A DNA stretch of 64,000 bases from Pseudomonas fluorescens (GTDB lineage: Bacteria; Pseudomonadota; Gammaproteobacteria; Pseudomonadales; Pseudomonadaceae). Below, piece after piece: positions 56,217 to 64,000 of the stretch; within the stretch, counting starts at the first letter, position 1; each line of letters starts with the position of its first letter. The notes under the pieces were generated by a model. The model was not told the DNA's origin. It ran no database searches and saw nothing but the letters and a program-made list of their open reading frames with translations. The translations under genes were made by a program, and so were the position numbers. The stretch is from NCBI RefSeq assembly GCF_902497775.2, contig NZ_OZ024668.1, forward strand, positions 5,564,326 to 5,628,325, read 5' to 3'.

Positions 56217-57902
56217 TCAGGCCGTGACGCGGAGCACTTCTGCCTCGGTTGTCTGCCCTGTTGCGACTTTATCCATGCCACTTTGTTTGAGGCTCTTCAT
56301 CCCTTCGTTCAGCGCCAGTTGGCGCAGGCTCAGCAGGTCAGTGTCAGGTTCGATGAGTGACTTGAACGCTTCGCCCATTCTCAGCAACTCGAAGATCGCA
56401 CTACGGCCGTGATACCCGGTTTGCCGGCATTCTCGACACCCCACCGGCTGATAACCCGGCTGGGGTCCCTTGCAGTGCCTGCACAGGGTACGCACCAGAC
56501 GTTGGGCCATGACCCCGATCAGGCTGGCCTTGAGCAGGTAGGGCGCGATACCCAGCTCAAGCAAGCGGGTAATGGCACTGCAGGCATCATTGGTATGTAG
56601 GGTCGAGAGCACCAGATGCCCGGTGAGGGCGGCCTGGATCGCCACTTGCGCGGTTTCCAGATCGCGTATTTCACCGATCATGATGACATCCGGGTCCTGG
56701 CGCAGCAGGGCGCGGGTGCCGGCGGCAAAGTTCAGGTCGATGGCCGGTTGCACCTGAAGTTGGTTGAAGGCCGGTTCGACCATCTCGATCGGGTCTTCGA
56801 CGGTACACAGGTTGATCTGCGGGGTGGCCAGGTGCTTGAGGCTGGCATAGAGGGTGCTGGTCTTGCCTGAGCCGGTCGGCCCGGTGATCAGGATGATGCC
56901 GTGGCGATGGTCGAGCATGGCCAGCCAGCGGTTGAGGTCGGCGCCATCGAGGCCCAGTTGGGCAAAGTCCTGTTGCAGCAGTTGCGGGTCGAAGACGCGC
57001 AGCACCAGTTTTTCACCGAAGGTGGTGGGCAGGGTCGACAGCCGCAGCTCGACCTCCGCACCGCCAGGCAGGCGGGTCTTGATCCGGCCATCCTGGGGCC
57101 TGCGCTTTTCTGCGACATTCATGCGTCCCAGGCTTTTCAGGCGGCTGACCACCGCCAGGGTCACTGGCGCCGGAAACTGGTAGACCGGGTGCAGCACGCC
57201 GTCGATGCGAAAGCGCAGCTGACCCAGGTCGCGCCGGGGCTCGAGGTGGATGTCGCTGGCGCGCTGGTCGAAGGCGTACTGCAACAGCCAGTCGACGATG
57301 CTGACGATATGCGCATCGTTGGCTTGCGCTTCAGGGGCGCGAGCCCCCAGTTCGAGCAACTGCTCAAGATTGCCCGCTACCATCGGCGTTGACTGTTGCT
57401 GGCTGGCGCCGCTGACCGATCGCGCGACCTGGAAGAACGTCTGGCTGAGCTGGCGGATCTGCACCGGGCTTGCCAGCACGCGTTTGATCGGCCGTTGCAG
57501 CACCTGGGAAAGGTCTGCTTCCCAGGCGCGTATATAGGGCTGCGCGCTGGCCACGGTGACGCCGCTGGCATCGGCGGCCACCGCCAGGATTGCGTGGCGA
57601 CGGGCGAAGCCTGCGGACATCAGTCCGGTGAGCCGGGCAAGGTCGATTTCCAGGGGGTCGATATGCAGGTAAGGCAGGCCAGCCTGCCTGGCCAGCCATT
57701 GGCACAGGGTGTTCAGGTCCAGGGTTTGGCCAGGATTGCCCAGGTCGGCAAACTGCTGGCTGGCGATCCACTCCAGGGGGTGCTGGTCGCACTGCATGGG
57801 CGGGCAGTTGCGGCGATCAATCGGGCTGATGCGTTGATCGGCCACCAGCTCGCCAAGCAGGGTGCTCAGGTCGAGCCAGCGATCTTCGCTGAGGTTGTGC
57901 AT
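56217..57902 (-). CDS. GspE/PilB-type secretion ATPase (no adjacent partners)
   Basis: 561 residues. The N-terminal MshEN-like domain (about 1-160) has WLARQAGLPYLHIDPLEIDLARLTGLMSAGFARRHAILAV. The ATPase domain has the Asp-box region RASDIHLEPR (214-223), Walker A GPTGSGKT (341-348), Walker B region DPDVIMIGEIRDLETA, and the His box LVLSTLHTNDACSAI. The zinc motif is CRHCKGPQPGYQPVGCRECR, typical of GspE/PilB. No pseudopilin, gspD/F or pilC gene is near. It may serve a system encoded elsewhere. Confidence 0.9.
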   Translation of the reverse strand: MHNLSEDRWLDLSTLLGELVADQRISPIDRRNCPPMQCDQHPLEWIASQQFADLGNPGQTLDLNTLCQWLARQAGLPYLHIDPLEIDLARLTGLMSAGFARRHAILAVAADASGVTVASAQPYIRAWEADLSQVLQRPIKRVLASPVQIRQLSQTFFQVARSVSGASQQQSTPMVAGNLEQLLELGARAPEAQANDAHIVSIVDWLLQYAFDQRASDIHLEPRRDLGQLRFRIDGVLHPVYQFPAPVTLAVVSRLKSLGRMNVAEKRRPQDGRIKTRLPGGAEVELRLSTLPTTFGEKLVLRVFDPQLLQQDFAQLGLDGADLNRWLAMLDHRHGIILITGPTGSGKTSTLYASLKHLATPQINLCTVEDPIEMVEPAFNQLQVQPAIDLNFAAGTRALLRQDPDVIMIGEIRDLETAQVAIQAALTGHLVLSTLHTNDACSAITRLLELGIAPYLLKASLIGVMAQRLVRTLCRHCKGPQPGYQPVGCRECRQTGYHGRSAIFELLRMGEAFKSLIEPDTDLLSLRQLALNEGMKSLKQSGMDKVATGQTTEAEVLRVTA

Positions 57903-57987
57903 GCGTGCGGGCTTCCTTGCCGCGCCACCGACAGTGGTGGCCTGAGCAAGGTTAGCCGCTGAGGCGGGCTTTCCACGGGGACAAGGG

Positions 57988-58308
57988 TTACCAGGCTTTT
58001 CCGGTCTCGCTCAATTGCACCTCGGTCACGCAGATCAGGTTGCGCATTTTTTGTGCAATCAGTTCGGCGCGGTGCCAGCTCAGGCCGCTGATGCCGATCT
58101 CGACAATAAGCAGGTCATCCTGCTGCTCAACATTCAATCGATGCGGTACCAGAAATTGCAGGGCAAACAGGTTGAGTACCCGGCACAGGCTATCGGGCTC
58201 GGCCTCGACCTGCAGTTGGTAGCAGACATTGCTGTGCACGTTGCTGGCGGCCCAGACATCGTTGCGCAAGGGCATAAGGGGGCTGTCGAACCGTTCGAGG
58301 GCGCTCAT
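57988..58308 (-). CDS. conserved small protein, possible ACT-like fold
   Basis: 106 residues. No membrane or signal sequence. The middle part, VCYQLQVEAEPDSLCRVLNLFALQFLVPHRLNVEQQDDLLIVEIGISGLSWHRAELIAQKMRNLICVTEVQL, alternates strand-helix-strand-strand-helix-strand and looks like an ACT domain (compare the start of ilvM/ilvN-type small subunits). That is a pattern-based inference. It is divergent from an Lrp-type regulator with a 125-nt AT-rich promoter region between, so the regulator may control it. Confidence 0.75.
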   Translation of the reverse strand: MSALERFDSPLMPLRNDVWAASNVHSNVCYQLQVEAEPDSLCRVLNLFALQFLVPHRLNVEQQDDLLIVEIGISGLSWHRAELIAQKMRNLICVTEVQLSETGKAW

Positions 58309-58391
58309 GGGTTTCTCCGAAGAAAGTGGAAAAATTTTTACATGCGGACCCGGGTATTTCTTCTCTATGATCGTGTGATATTGCTAGAAAT

Positions 58392-58407
58392 CGAATAGCT
58401 CAATTCG
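58392..58407. promoter_or_regulatory. short dyad before the Lrp-type gene
   Basis: CGAAT-agctca-ATTCG lies 27 nt upstream of the regulator's ATG in an AT-rich stretch. Lrp-family proteins often bind such dyads in their own promoters. Evidence is positional only. Confidence 0.3.
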
Positions 58408-58433
58408 TAATTGTCTGCTTTGGAGAAATAGTC

Positions 58434-58904
58434 ATGCACAGCGAACTGGACACCTATGACCGGCGTATCCTGGCTTTGTTGCAGGAAGATGCCTCGCTCT
58501 CCAGCGCGCAGATCGCCGAGCGCGTGGGCTTGTCGCAGTCGCCTTGCTGGCGGCGCATCCAGCGCCTGAAAGAGGAGGGGGTGATTCGCGCCCAGGTGAC
58601 CTTGCTCGATCGCAAGAAGATCGGCCTGAACACGCAGATTTTCGCCGAGGTCAAACTCAACGCCCACGGGCGCTCCAACTTCACCGAGTTCACCGAGGCG
58701 ATCCGCGGCTTTCCGCAAGTGCTGGAGTGTTATGTGTTGATGGGTGCAGTGGATTTTCTGCTGCGCATTGTCACCCCGGACATCGAGGCCTACGAACGGT
58801 TCTTCTTCGAAAAGCTGTCGATGGTGCCGGGGATCCAGGAGGTCAACTCGACCGTGGCCTTGTCTGAAATCAAGTCCACGACGAGTCTGCCGGTATTGCC
58901 TTGA
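58434..58904 (+). CDS. Lrp/AsnC family transcriptional regulator
   Basis: 156 residues. The N-terminal helix-turn-helix is DTYDRRILALLQEDASLSSAQIAERVGLSQSPCWRRIQRLKEEGVI. The C-terminal RAM/ACT-like effector domain has VLECYVLMGAVDFLLRIVTPDIEAYERFF. Such regulators respond to amino acids. TGGAGA precedes the ATG. Targets are unknown; the divergent small gene is the obvious candidate. It is convergent with the CYTH-CHAD gene, three bases apart. Confidence 0.94.
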   Translation: MHSELDTYDRRILALLQEDASLSSAQIAERVGLSQSPCWRRIQRLKEEGVIRAQVTLLDRKKIGLNTQIFAEVKLNAHGRSNFTEFTEAIRGFPQVLECYVLMGAVDFLLRIVTPDIEAYERFFFEKLSMVPGIQEVNSTVALSEIKSTTSLPVLP

Positions 58905-58907
58905 GCC

Positions 58908-60275
58908 TTACTTGCGCAGCAGGTGCTTCCAGCCGCGGCTCTGGAACACGGCCATGGCCTGGTGGACGCGGGCTTCGAGCACCTCGTCGCTGATCGGCAG
59001 GTTGGCCAGTTCCTGCAGCTTGTTCAGCTCACCGTACAGGCGGTCCAGGTCCGGGCTCTCCAGCACCTGACGGGCATGATGCAGCCAGGCCAGCAGGCGC
59101 TCGATGCGCGGCAGCTGCTCGGCGAGGTCTTCCGGCTGGCGATGGTACAGCGGCAGGTTCAGAGCCTTGGCTTCTTCGGCCAGCAGCACGTTCAGCCAGT
59201 TGCCCAGTTGTGCGGCACCCTGGCGGTCGCCGCGTTTGTTGCGCTCGACGGTCCAGGCGCGGGCCAGCAGCCAGCGTGAGGTTTCCAGAGAGAACTGGCC
59301 CCAGCGGGTTTCCAGCAGTTCTTCGGCGAACTGCTCGGGCGCAGCGCGGCGCACGTCTTCATCGTCGGCACCGGCCAGCACCAGCGGGCGCCAGTCTTCG
59401 AGCAGGGCGTCGAGGCTGTTGCGCAGCTCGCGGGTGCTGGCGCGTGGGCCGGCCTGGCCGAGGCTGCTGGTCAGGGCACGCAGTTCCCAGAGGCTGTCGA
59501 CCCAGTCCTGCAGCAGGCGCCAGTGGCCATTGAAGCGGTATTGTTCGGCCAGGCGCTGGCTGCTGCCGAGCAACTGCCAGGCCAGCGCGGCGAACGCGTC
59601 GTCCAGCGACATTTCGGCGTTCAGTTCAGCCGCAGGCAGGCTCAGGGCGTAGCTGCCGGCGTCGAGCAGGCGGTAACCGCGCTCGGCCTTGCTGATGTCG
59701 CACGGCATCAGCGCCAGCTTGGCCGACAGCTCGGCAGCCAGTTCCAGCAGGGCTTCGGGAGCGCCTTCGCGCAGCTCAAGCTCCAGCTCGCAGATTTCTT
59801 CCTTCTGCTTGCCGGCGACCACGGTGCCGAGGTCCAGGGCGGCTTCGATCACCACTTTGGCCTTGCCGCGGCCCCAGGCGATTTCGGCGTATTCACGGGT
59901 GAAGTCGGTGGTGAACAGCGCCTTGATGGTCTTTTTGTCGACATCGGCCAGTTGCTCCGGCCAGCATTCGGCGTCGAGCTTCTTCAGGTCGAGCTTGGCC
60001 TTGGGCAACTGCCATTCGAACTCGTTGCGCTGGGACAGGCCGGCGACGCTCTGGCCACGGGTCTTGAGGGTCTGGATGACCACGTCGCCGTCGCGGCGCA
60101 GGCGCAGGGCGACCTTGGCGGCGGCCAGGTCACGCTCCGGGGTGTCGAAGTACTGGTTGAGCAGTTCGCGGCTTTGCCACCCGGACTTGTTGCGCTTGTT
60201 CAGCAATGGGTGTTCTCGCAGGGCGGCGAGGGTCTCGCGGCTGACCCGCAGTTTGATTTCGGTTTCTTTATGCAT
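58908..60275 (-). CDS. CYTH-CHAD domain inorganic triphosphatase
   Basis: 455 residues from the ATG at 60275. The CYTH signature is MHKETEIKLRV at the start (ExExK), with charged tunnel residues through KVALRLRRDGDVVIQTLKTRG and KAKVVIEAALDLGTVVAG. The C-terminal CHAD domain (from about residue 215) is helical with conserved His/Arg positions. CYTH enzymes of this kind hydrolyse inorganic triphosphate (E. coli YgiF), and CHAD domains bind polyphosphate, so a link with ppk and ppx in this window is plausible. It is divergent from argE. Confidence 0.9.
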   Translation of the reverse strand: MHKETEIKLRVSRETLAALREHPLLNKRNKSGWQSRELLNQYFDTPERDLAAAKVALRLRRDGDVVIQTLKTRGQSVAGLSQRNEFEWQLPKAKLDLKKLDAECWPEQLADVDKKTIKALFTTDFTREYAEIAWGRGKAKVVIEAALDLGTVVAGKQKEEICELELELREGAPEALLELAAELSAKLALMPCDISKAERGYRLLDAGSYALSLPAAELNAEMSLDDAFAALAWQLLGSSQRLAEQYRFNGHWRLLQDWVDSLWELRALTSSLGQAGPRASTRELRNSLDALLEDWRPLVLAGADDEDVRRAAPEQFAEELLETRWGQFSLETSRWLLARAWTVERNKRGDRQGAAQLGNWLNVLLAEEAKALNLPLYHRQPEDLAEQLPRIERLLAWLHHARQVLESPDLDRLYGELNKLQELANLPISDEVLEARVHQAMAVFQSRGWKHLLRK

Positions 60276-60401
60276 TGCTGGGTAATCCAGGCTCGAATGA
60301 CAGGGAGCGTCTTGGGGGTGCAGTGTACAGGAGTCGGCTCGCGGCGGTTTATTCCCGGTGCCGGATGGCCCTATGATGAGCTTCGCCCAAGGAGAAAGCG
60401 C

Positions 60402-61559
60402 ATGCCGTTGCCATCGCTCAAAGAGCAGTTCGCCGCCCTGATCGCCGCACCATCGGTCAGTTGTACCCAGCCGTCGCTGGATCAGTCCAACCGCGCGGTG
60501 ATCGACCTGCTGGCCGGCTGGCTGGGGGACTTGGGTTTTACCTGCGACATCCAGCAGGTGACCCCGGGCAAGTTCAACCTGCTGGCGAGCTACGGCAGCG
60601 GCCCGGGCGGCCTGGTGCTGGCCGGGCACAGCGATACTGTGCCGTACGATCCCGAGCTGTGGCAGACCGACCCGCTCAAGCTGACCGAGGTCGACGGGCG
60701 TTGGGTCGGCCTGGGCAGTTGCGACATGAAGGGCTTTTTTGCCCTGATCATCGAAGCCGTGCAGCCGTTGCTGGCCCATGACTTCAAGCAGCCGCTACTG
60801 ATTCTCGCCACCTGTGACGAAGAAAGCTCGATGGCCGGCGCCCGCGCCCTGGCCGAGGCCGGCCGGCCCCTGGGCCGTGCGGCGGTGATCGGTGAGCCGA
60901 CCGGGCTCAAGCCGGTCCGGCTGCACAAGGGGGTGATGATGGAGCGCATCGACATTCTCGGGCGCAGCGGTCATTCGTCCGACCCAAGCCTGGGCCATAG
61001 CGCCCTGGAGGCCATGCACCAGGTGATGGGCGAGTTGATGAACCTGCGCCGGCAGTGGCAGCGGGAATACAACAACGCCCAGTTCAGCGTGCCGCAACCG
61101 ACGATGAACTTCGGCTGCATTCATGGTGGCGACAACCCCAACCGCATCTGTGGCCAGTGCGCCCTGGAATTCGACCTGCGCCCGCTGCCCGGCATGGACC
61201 CAGAGGTGCTGCGCAGCGCCATTCGGCACAAACTGGCGCCACTGGCCGAGCAGCATCAGGTGCGCATCGACTATGCGCCGCTGTTCCCCGAGGTGCCGCC
61301 GTTCGAGCAGGCCGCCGATGCGGAACTGGTACGGGTAGCCGAACGTCTTACCGGTCATCGCGCCGAAGCGGTAGCCTTTGGCACCGAAGCACCTTATCTT
61401 CAGCGCCTGGGATGCGAGACCCTGGTGCTCGGCCCCGGTGACATCGCCTGCGCCCACCAGCCGGGCGAGTACCTTGAAATGTCACGCTTGCAGCCTACTG
61501 TGCGTCTATTGCGTGAGTTGATCGAACATTATTGCCTCAGCCCGGTAATTGCCCGCTGA
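60402..61559 (+). CDS. argE: acetylornithine deacetylase
   Basis: 385 residues from the ATG at 60402, with AAGGAGA upstream; the much longer open frame is not coding. M20 metallopeptidase fold: metal ligands H76 (LAGHSDTVP), D108 (GSCDMKG) and the catalytic E140-E141 (TCDEESSMAG). The dimerisation domain begins near residue 180 (RIDILGRSGHSSDPSLGHSALEAM). It removes the acetyl group from N-acetylornithine. argA follows, 115 nt downstream on the same strand. Confidence 0.93.
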   Translation: MPLPSLKEQFAALIAAPSVSCTQPSLDQSNRAVIDLLAGWLGDLGFTCDIQQVTPGKFNLLASYGSGPGGLVLAGHSDTVPYDPELWQTDPLKLTEVDGRWVGLGSCDMKGFFALIIEAVQPLLAHDFKQPLLILATCDEESSMAGARALAEAGRPLGRAAVIGEPTGLKPVRLHKGVMMERIDILGRSGHSSDPSLGHSALEAMHQVMGELMNLRRQWQREYNNAQFSVPQPTMNFGCIHGGDNPNRICGQCALEFDLRPLPGMDPEVLRSAIRHKLAPLAEQHQVRIDYAPLFPEVPPFEQAADAELVRVAERLTGHRAEAVAFGTEAPYLQRLGCETLVLGPGDIACAHQPGEYLEMSRLQPTVRLLRELIEHYCLSPVIAR

Positions 61560-61674
61560 GCTGAACCGTTTTGCAGAGGAGATTGCGCGTGACGCCAAGC
61601 CTGTTCCGACGATAACCCTTCGAGCGCTGTGTGCTTTCCCGTTCTTGTCCCTATTTTCTACAGGCTCTCCGGTT

Positions 61675-62973
61675 ATGCCCGAATACGTCAATTGGCTGCG
61701 TCATGCTTCGCCTTACATCAACGCCCACCGCGACTGCACCTTCGTGGTGATGCTCCCGGGCGATGGTGTCGAACACCCCAACTTCGGCAATATCGTCCAT
61801 GACCTGGTGCTGCTGCACAGTCTTGGCGTGCGCCTGGTGCTGGTCCACGGCTCGCGCCCGCAGATCGAAAGCCGCCTGGCTGCCCGCGGCCTGACCCCGC
61901 ACTATCACCGCGGCATGCGCATCACCGATGCGGCGACGCTTGAATGCGTGATCGACGCCGTTGGCCACCTGCGCATCGCCATCGAAGCGCGTCTGTCGAT
62001 GGACATGGCCGCCTCGCCAATGCAGGGCTCGCGCCTGCGCGTGGCCGCTGGCAACCTGGTTACCGCGCGGCCGATCGGCGTGGTCGAAGGCGTCGATTAC
62101 CACCACACCGGCGAAGTGCGTCGGGTCGACCGCAAAGGCATCAACCGCCTGCTCGACGAGCGTTCCATCGTGCTGTTGTCGCCTTTGGGCTATTCGCCCA
62201 CTGGCGAGATCTTCAACCTGGCCTGTGAAGACGTCGCCACCCGCGCCGCCATTGAACTGGGCGCCGACAAGCTGCTGCTGTTCGGCGCCGAGCGCGGTCT
62301 GCTCGATGAGCAAGGCCGGCTGGTGCGCGAGCTGCGTCCACAGCAAGTACCGGCGCACCTGCAGCGGCTGGGCAGCGATTACCAGGGCGAGCTGCTCGAT
62401 GCCGCCGCAGAAGCCTGCCGGGGCGGCGTGGCGCGCAGTCATATCGTCAGCTATGGCGAAGATGGCGCCTTGCTCACCGAGCTGTTCACCCGCGACGGTG
62501 GCGGCACGTTGGTGGCCCAGGAGCAGTTCGAAAAGGTGCGTGAGGCGGCGATCGAGGATGTCGGCGGCTTGCTCGACCTGATCAGCCCGCTCGAGGAGCA
62601 GGGCATCCTTGTGCGTCGTTCGCGCGAGGTGCTGGAGCGTGAGATCGAGCAGTTCAGCGTGGTCGAGCGCGAAGGCATGATCATCGCTTGTGCGGCGCTG
62701 TATCCGATTGCCGATTCCGAGGCGGGCGAGCTGGCGTGCCTGGCGGTGAACCCGGAGTATCGCCACGGTGGCCGCGGTGACGAGCTGTTGGAGCGGATCG
62801 AGACGCGGGCGCGGGAGATGGGGCTCAATACCCTGTTTGTGCTAACAACGCGCACGGCGCACTGGTTCCGCGAGCGCGGCTTTGTGCCCAGCGGGGTCGA
62901 GCGGTTGCCGGCGGCGCGGGCATCGCTGTACAACTATCAGCGTAACTCGAAGATTTTCGAGAAGGCTTTGTAA
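61675..62973 (+). CDS. argA: amino-acid N-acetyltransferase (N-acetylglutamate synthase)
   Basis: 432 residues from the ATG at 61675 (MPEYVNWLRHASPYINAHRDCTF), the length and start of P. aeruginosa ArgA. The in-frame extension to 61549 overlaps argE and is not conserved. The N-terminal amino-acid-kinase-like domain senses arginine; the C-terminal GNAT domain (ACAALYPIADSEAGELACLAVNPEYRHGGRGDELL) transfers acetyl from acetyl-CoA to glutamate. First step of arginine synthesis, feedback-inhibited by arginine. Confidence 0.98.
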   Translation: MPEYVNWLRHASPYINAHRDCTFVVMLPGDGVEHPNFGNIVHDLVLLHSLGVRLVLVHGSRPQIESRLAARGLTPHYHRGMRITDAATLECVIDAVGHLRIAIEARLSMDMAASPMQGSRLRVAAGNLVTARPIGVVEGVDYHHTGEVRRVDRKGINRLLDERSIVLLSPLGYSPTGEIFNLACEDVATRAAIELGADKLLLFGAERGLLDEQGRLVRELRPQQVPAHLQRLGSDYQGELLDAAAEACRGGVARSHIVSYGEDGALLTELFTRDGGGTLVAQEQFEKVREAAIEDVGGLLDLISPLEEQGILVRRSREVLEREIEQFSVVEREGMIIACAALYPIADSEAGELACLAVNPEYRHGGRGDELLERIETRAREMGLNTLFVLTTRTAHWFRERGFVPSGVERLPAARASLYNYQRNSKIFEKAL

Positions 62974-62976
62974 AGC

Positions 62977-63027
62977 ATCGTGGGTCAAGCCCGCTCCCAC
63001 ACTGTAGGAGCGGGCTTGACCCGCGAT
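62977..63027. repeat. REP pair between argA and puuA-type gene
   Basis: Two 25-nt arms (62977-63001 and 63003-63027) are complementary except at two positions, nearly without a loop. They contain GGGTCAAGCCCGCTCC and its complement. The pair begins four bases after the argA stop and lies between convergent genes. Confidence 0.9.
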
Positions 63028-63041
63028 GAGGCCCTCAAGCA

Positions 63042-64000
63042 TCAAACGGTATGCAGATACCAGTTGTACTCAAGGTCGGAGATGGAGTGTTCGAACTCCT
63101 CCAGCTCGCTCTCTTTACAGGCCACGAAGATATCGATGTATTTCGGATCGATGTACTTGGCCAGAATTTCGCTGTCGTCCAGTTCGCGCAGGGCATCGCG
63201 CAGGTTGTTCGGCAGGCTCTGCTCGTTCTGCTCGTAGGAGTTGCCTTCGGTCGGCTCGCCCGGGTCGACCTTGTTGGTCAGGCCATGGTGAACACCGGCC
63301 AGCACGGCGGCCATCAGCAGGTACGGGTTGGCATCGGCACCGGCTACGCGGTGTTCGATGCGCACGGCGTCTGGAGTGCCGGTCGGCACGCGCAGGGCCA
63401 CGGTACGGTTGTCCAGGCCCCAGCTTGGCGAATTCGGCACGTAGAACTGGGAACCAAAACGGCGGTACGAGTTGACGTTCGGGCACAGGAACGCCATCGA
63501 CGCCGGTAGGGTCTCGAGCACACCGCCGATCGCGTGACGCAGTGCGGCGTTCTGCTCGGGATCCTCGCTGGTGAAGATGTTCTTGCCATCTTTGTCCAGC
63601 ACCGAGATATGGACATGCAGACCATTACCCGCCTGGCCCGGATAGGGCTTGGCCATGAAGGTGGTATCCATCTCATGGTCGTAGGCGATGTTCTTGATCA
63701 GGCGCTTGAGCAGCACCGCGTAGTCGCAGGCCTTCATCGGGTCGGCAACGTGGTGCAGGTTGACTTCGAACTGCGCCGGGGCGCTTTCCTTGACGATGGC
63801 GTCGGCAGGAATGCCTTGTTCCTTGGCGCCTTCGAGGATGTCCTGCAGGCAGTCGACGTACTCGTCGAGGTCGTCGATCAGGTAGACCTGGGTCGAAATC
63901 GGGCGTTTGCCGGAGATCGGCGAGCGCGGCGGTTGTGGACGGCCGTTCACGTTCTCCTGGTCGATCAGGTAGAACTCGAGCTCGAACGCGGCGCAGATGG
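63042..64000 (-). CDS. glutamine synthetase family, gamma-glutamylputrescine synthetase type (5' end missing)
   Basis: The last 319 or so codons are inside the window; the frame continues to base 64000 (minus strand CAAFELEFYLIDQENVNGRP) and runs off the edge. GS catalytic features are FELEFYLID, the ATP-binding region MAKPYPGQAGNGLHVHISVLD, and RIEHRVAGADANPYLLMAAVLAG. The N-PYL-AA-LAGV and short C-terminus fit the PuuA/SpuB type, which joins glutamate to putrescine or other polyamines, rather than GlnA: no adenylylation tyrosine motif of the GlnA kind is visible. Substrate by inference. Confidence 0.88.
   Translation of the reverse strand, partial: ICAAFELEFYLIDQENVNGRPQPPRSPISGKRPISTQVYLIDDLDEYVDCLQDILEGAKEQGIPADAIVKESAPAQFEVNLHHVADPMKACDYAVLLKRLIKNIAYDHEMDTTFMAKPYPGQAGNGLHVHISVLDKDGKNIFTSEDPEQNAALRHAIGGVLETLPASMAFLCPNVNSYRRFGSQFYVPNSPSWGLDNRTVALRVPTGTPDAVRIEHRVAGADANPYLLMAAVLAGVHHGLTNKVDPGEPTEGNSYEQNEQSLPNNLRDALRELDDSEILAKYIDPKYIDIFVACKESELEEFEHSISDLEYNWYLHTV

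Noticed and set aside
59523..60401. N-terminal extension of argE over 290 codons
   Set aside because: This part is antisense to the CYTH-CHAD gene; ArgE begins at 60402 with a good ribosome-binding site.

Overview
The window reads as ordinary, conserved chromosome of a fluorescent Pseudomonas, most like the P. putida group. The evidence is high GC content, algR, algP and algQ/rsd beside a hemCDXY cluster, the cell-division genes next to 6S RNA and a folate gene, and intergenic REP palindromes of the Pseudomonas type. From memory, gene order largely follows the argH-to-argA segment of P. aeruginosa, with one visible loss: no algZ/fimS sensor gene lies beside algR. I see no prophage, insertion sequence, integron, CRISPR array, tRNA, rRNA or recognisable defence island. 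Base and codon use look uniform throughout.

Layout. 1-1661: edge of an unknown gene and two tandem glutathione S-transferase paralogues. 1679-8382: argH, algR and the haem operon hemC-hemD-hemX-hemY with a strong hairpin after it. 8562-15562: dsbB, rsd, an FKBP isomerase, algP (histone H1-like tail), a TIGR02444 gene, an ABC-F ATPase, a small MscS-type channel and a LysE exporter closed by a terminator. 15566-18700: a four-gene envelope operon (COG3014 lipoprotein, YcfL-like lipoprotein, LpoB-like lipoprotein, CsgG/LpoB-like secreted protein). 19047-25333: cytochrome c-FTR1 iron permease, YaiI, ElbB, a di-iron hydroxylase, DedA and hemB. 25353-34616: ppk and ppx (convergent), trxA, rho, ubiD with a flavin reductase, and ChaC.

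34628-43261: quinone oxidoreductase, a FliL-like gene, a three-gene RbbA-type ABC exporter, an EVE protein, a 46-residue membrane peptide, 5-formyl-THF cyclo-ligase, 6S RNA, zapA and a zapB-like gene. 43414-48231: UPF0149, pepP, ubiH, a hotdog thioesterase and a second ubiquinone hydroxylase. 48334-51103: an iron ABC transporter split by a large REP hairpin. 51225-55691: the glycine cleavage genes gcvT-gcvH-gcvP. 55808-64000: DUF2388, an orphan GspE/PilB ATPase, a small unknown gene, an Lrp regulator, a CYTH-CHAD triphosphatase, argE, argA and the start-truncated end of a PuuA-type ligase.

Themes: haem synthesis (hemB, C, D, X, Y) with two iron uptake systems; arginine synthesis (argH, argE, argA); polyphosphate turnover (ppk, ppx, and possibly the CYTH enzyme); ubiquinone synthesis (ubiD, ubiH, ubiI-type). 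The points most worth a second look are the four-gene LpoB/YcfL/COG3014 operon, a dyad that appears to trap the gcvP ribosome-binding site, hairpins directly before the LysE and iron-binding-protein genes, REP elements that supply the end of coding sequences, and a 168-nt convergent overlap between two membrane-protein genes. None of these is proven to be a new system.
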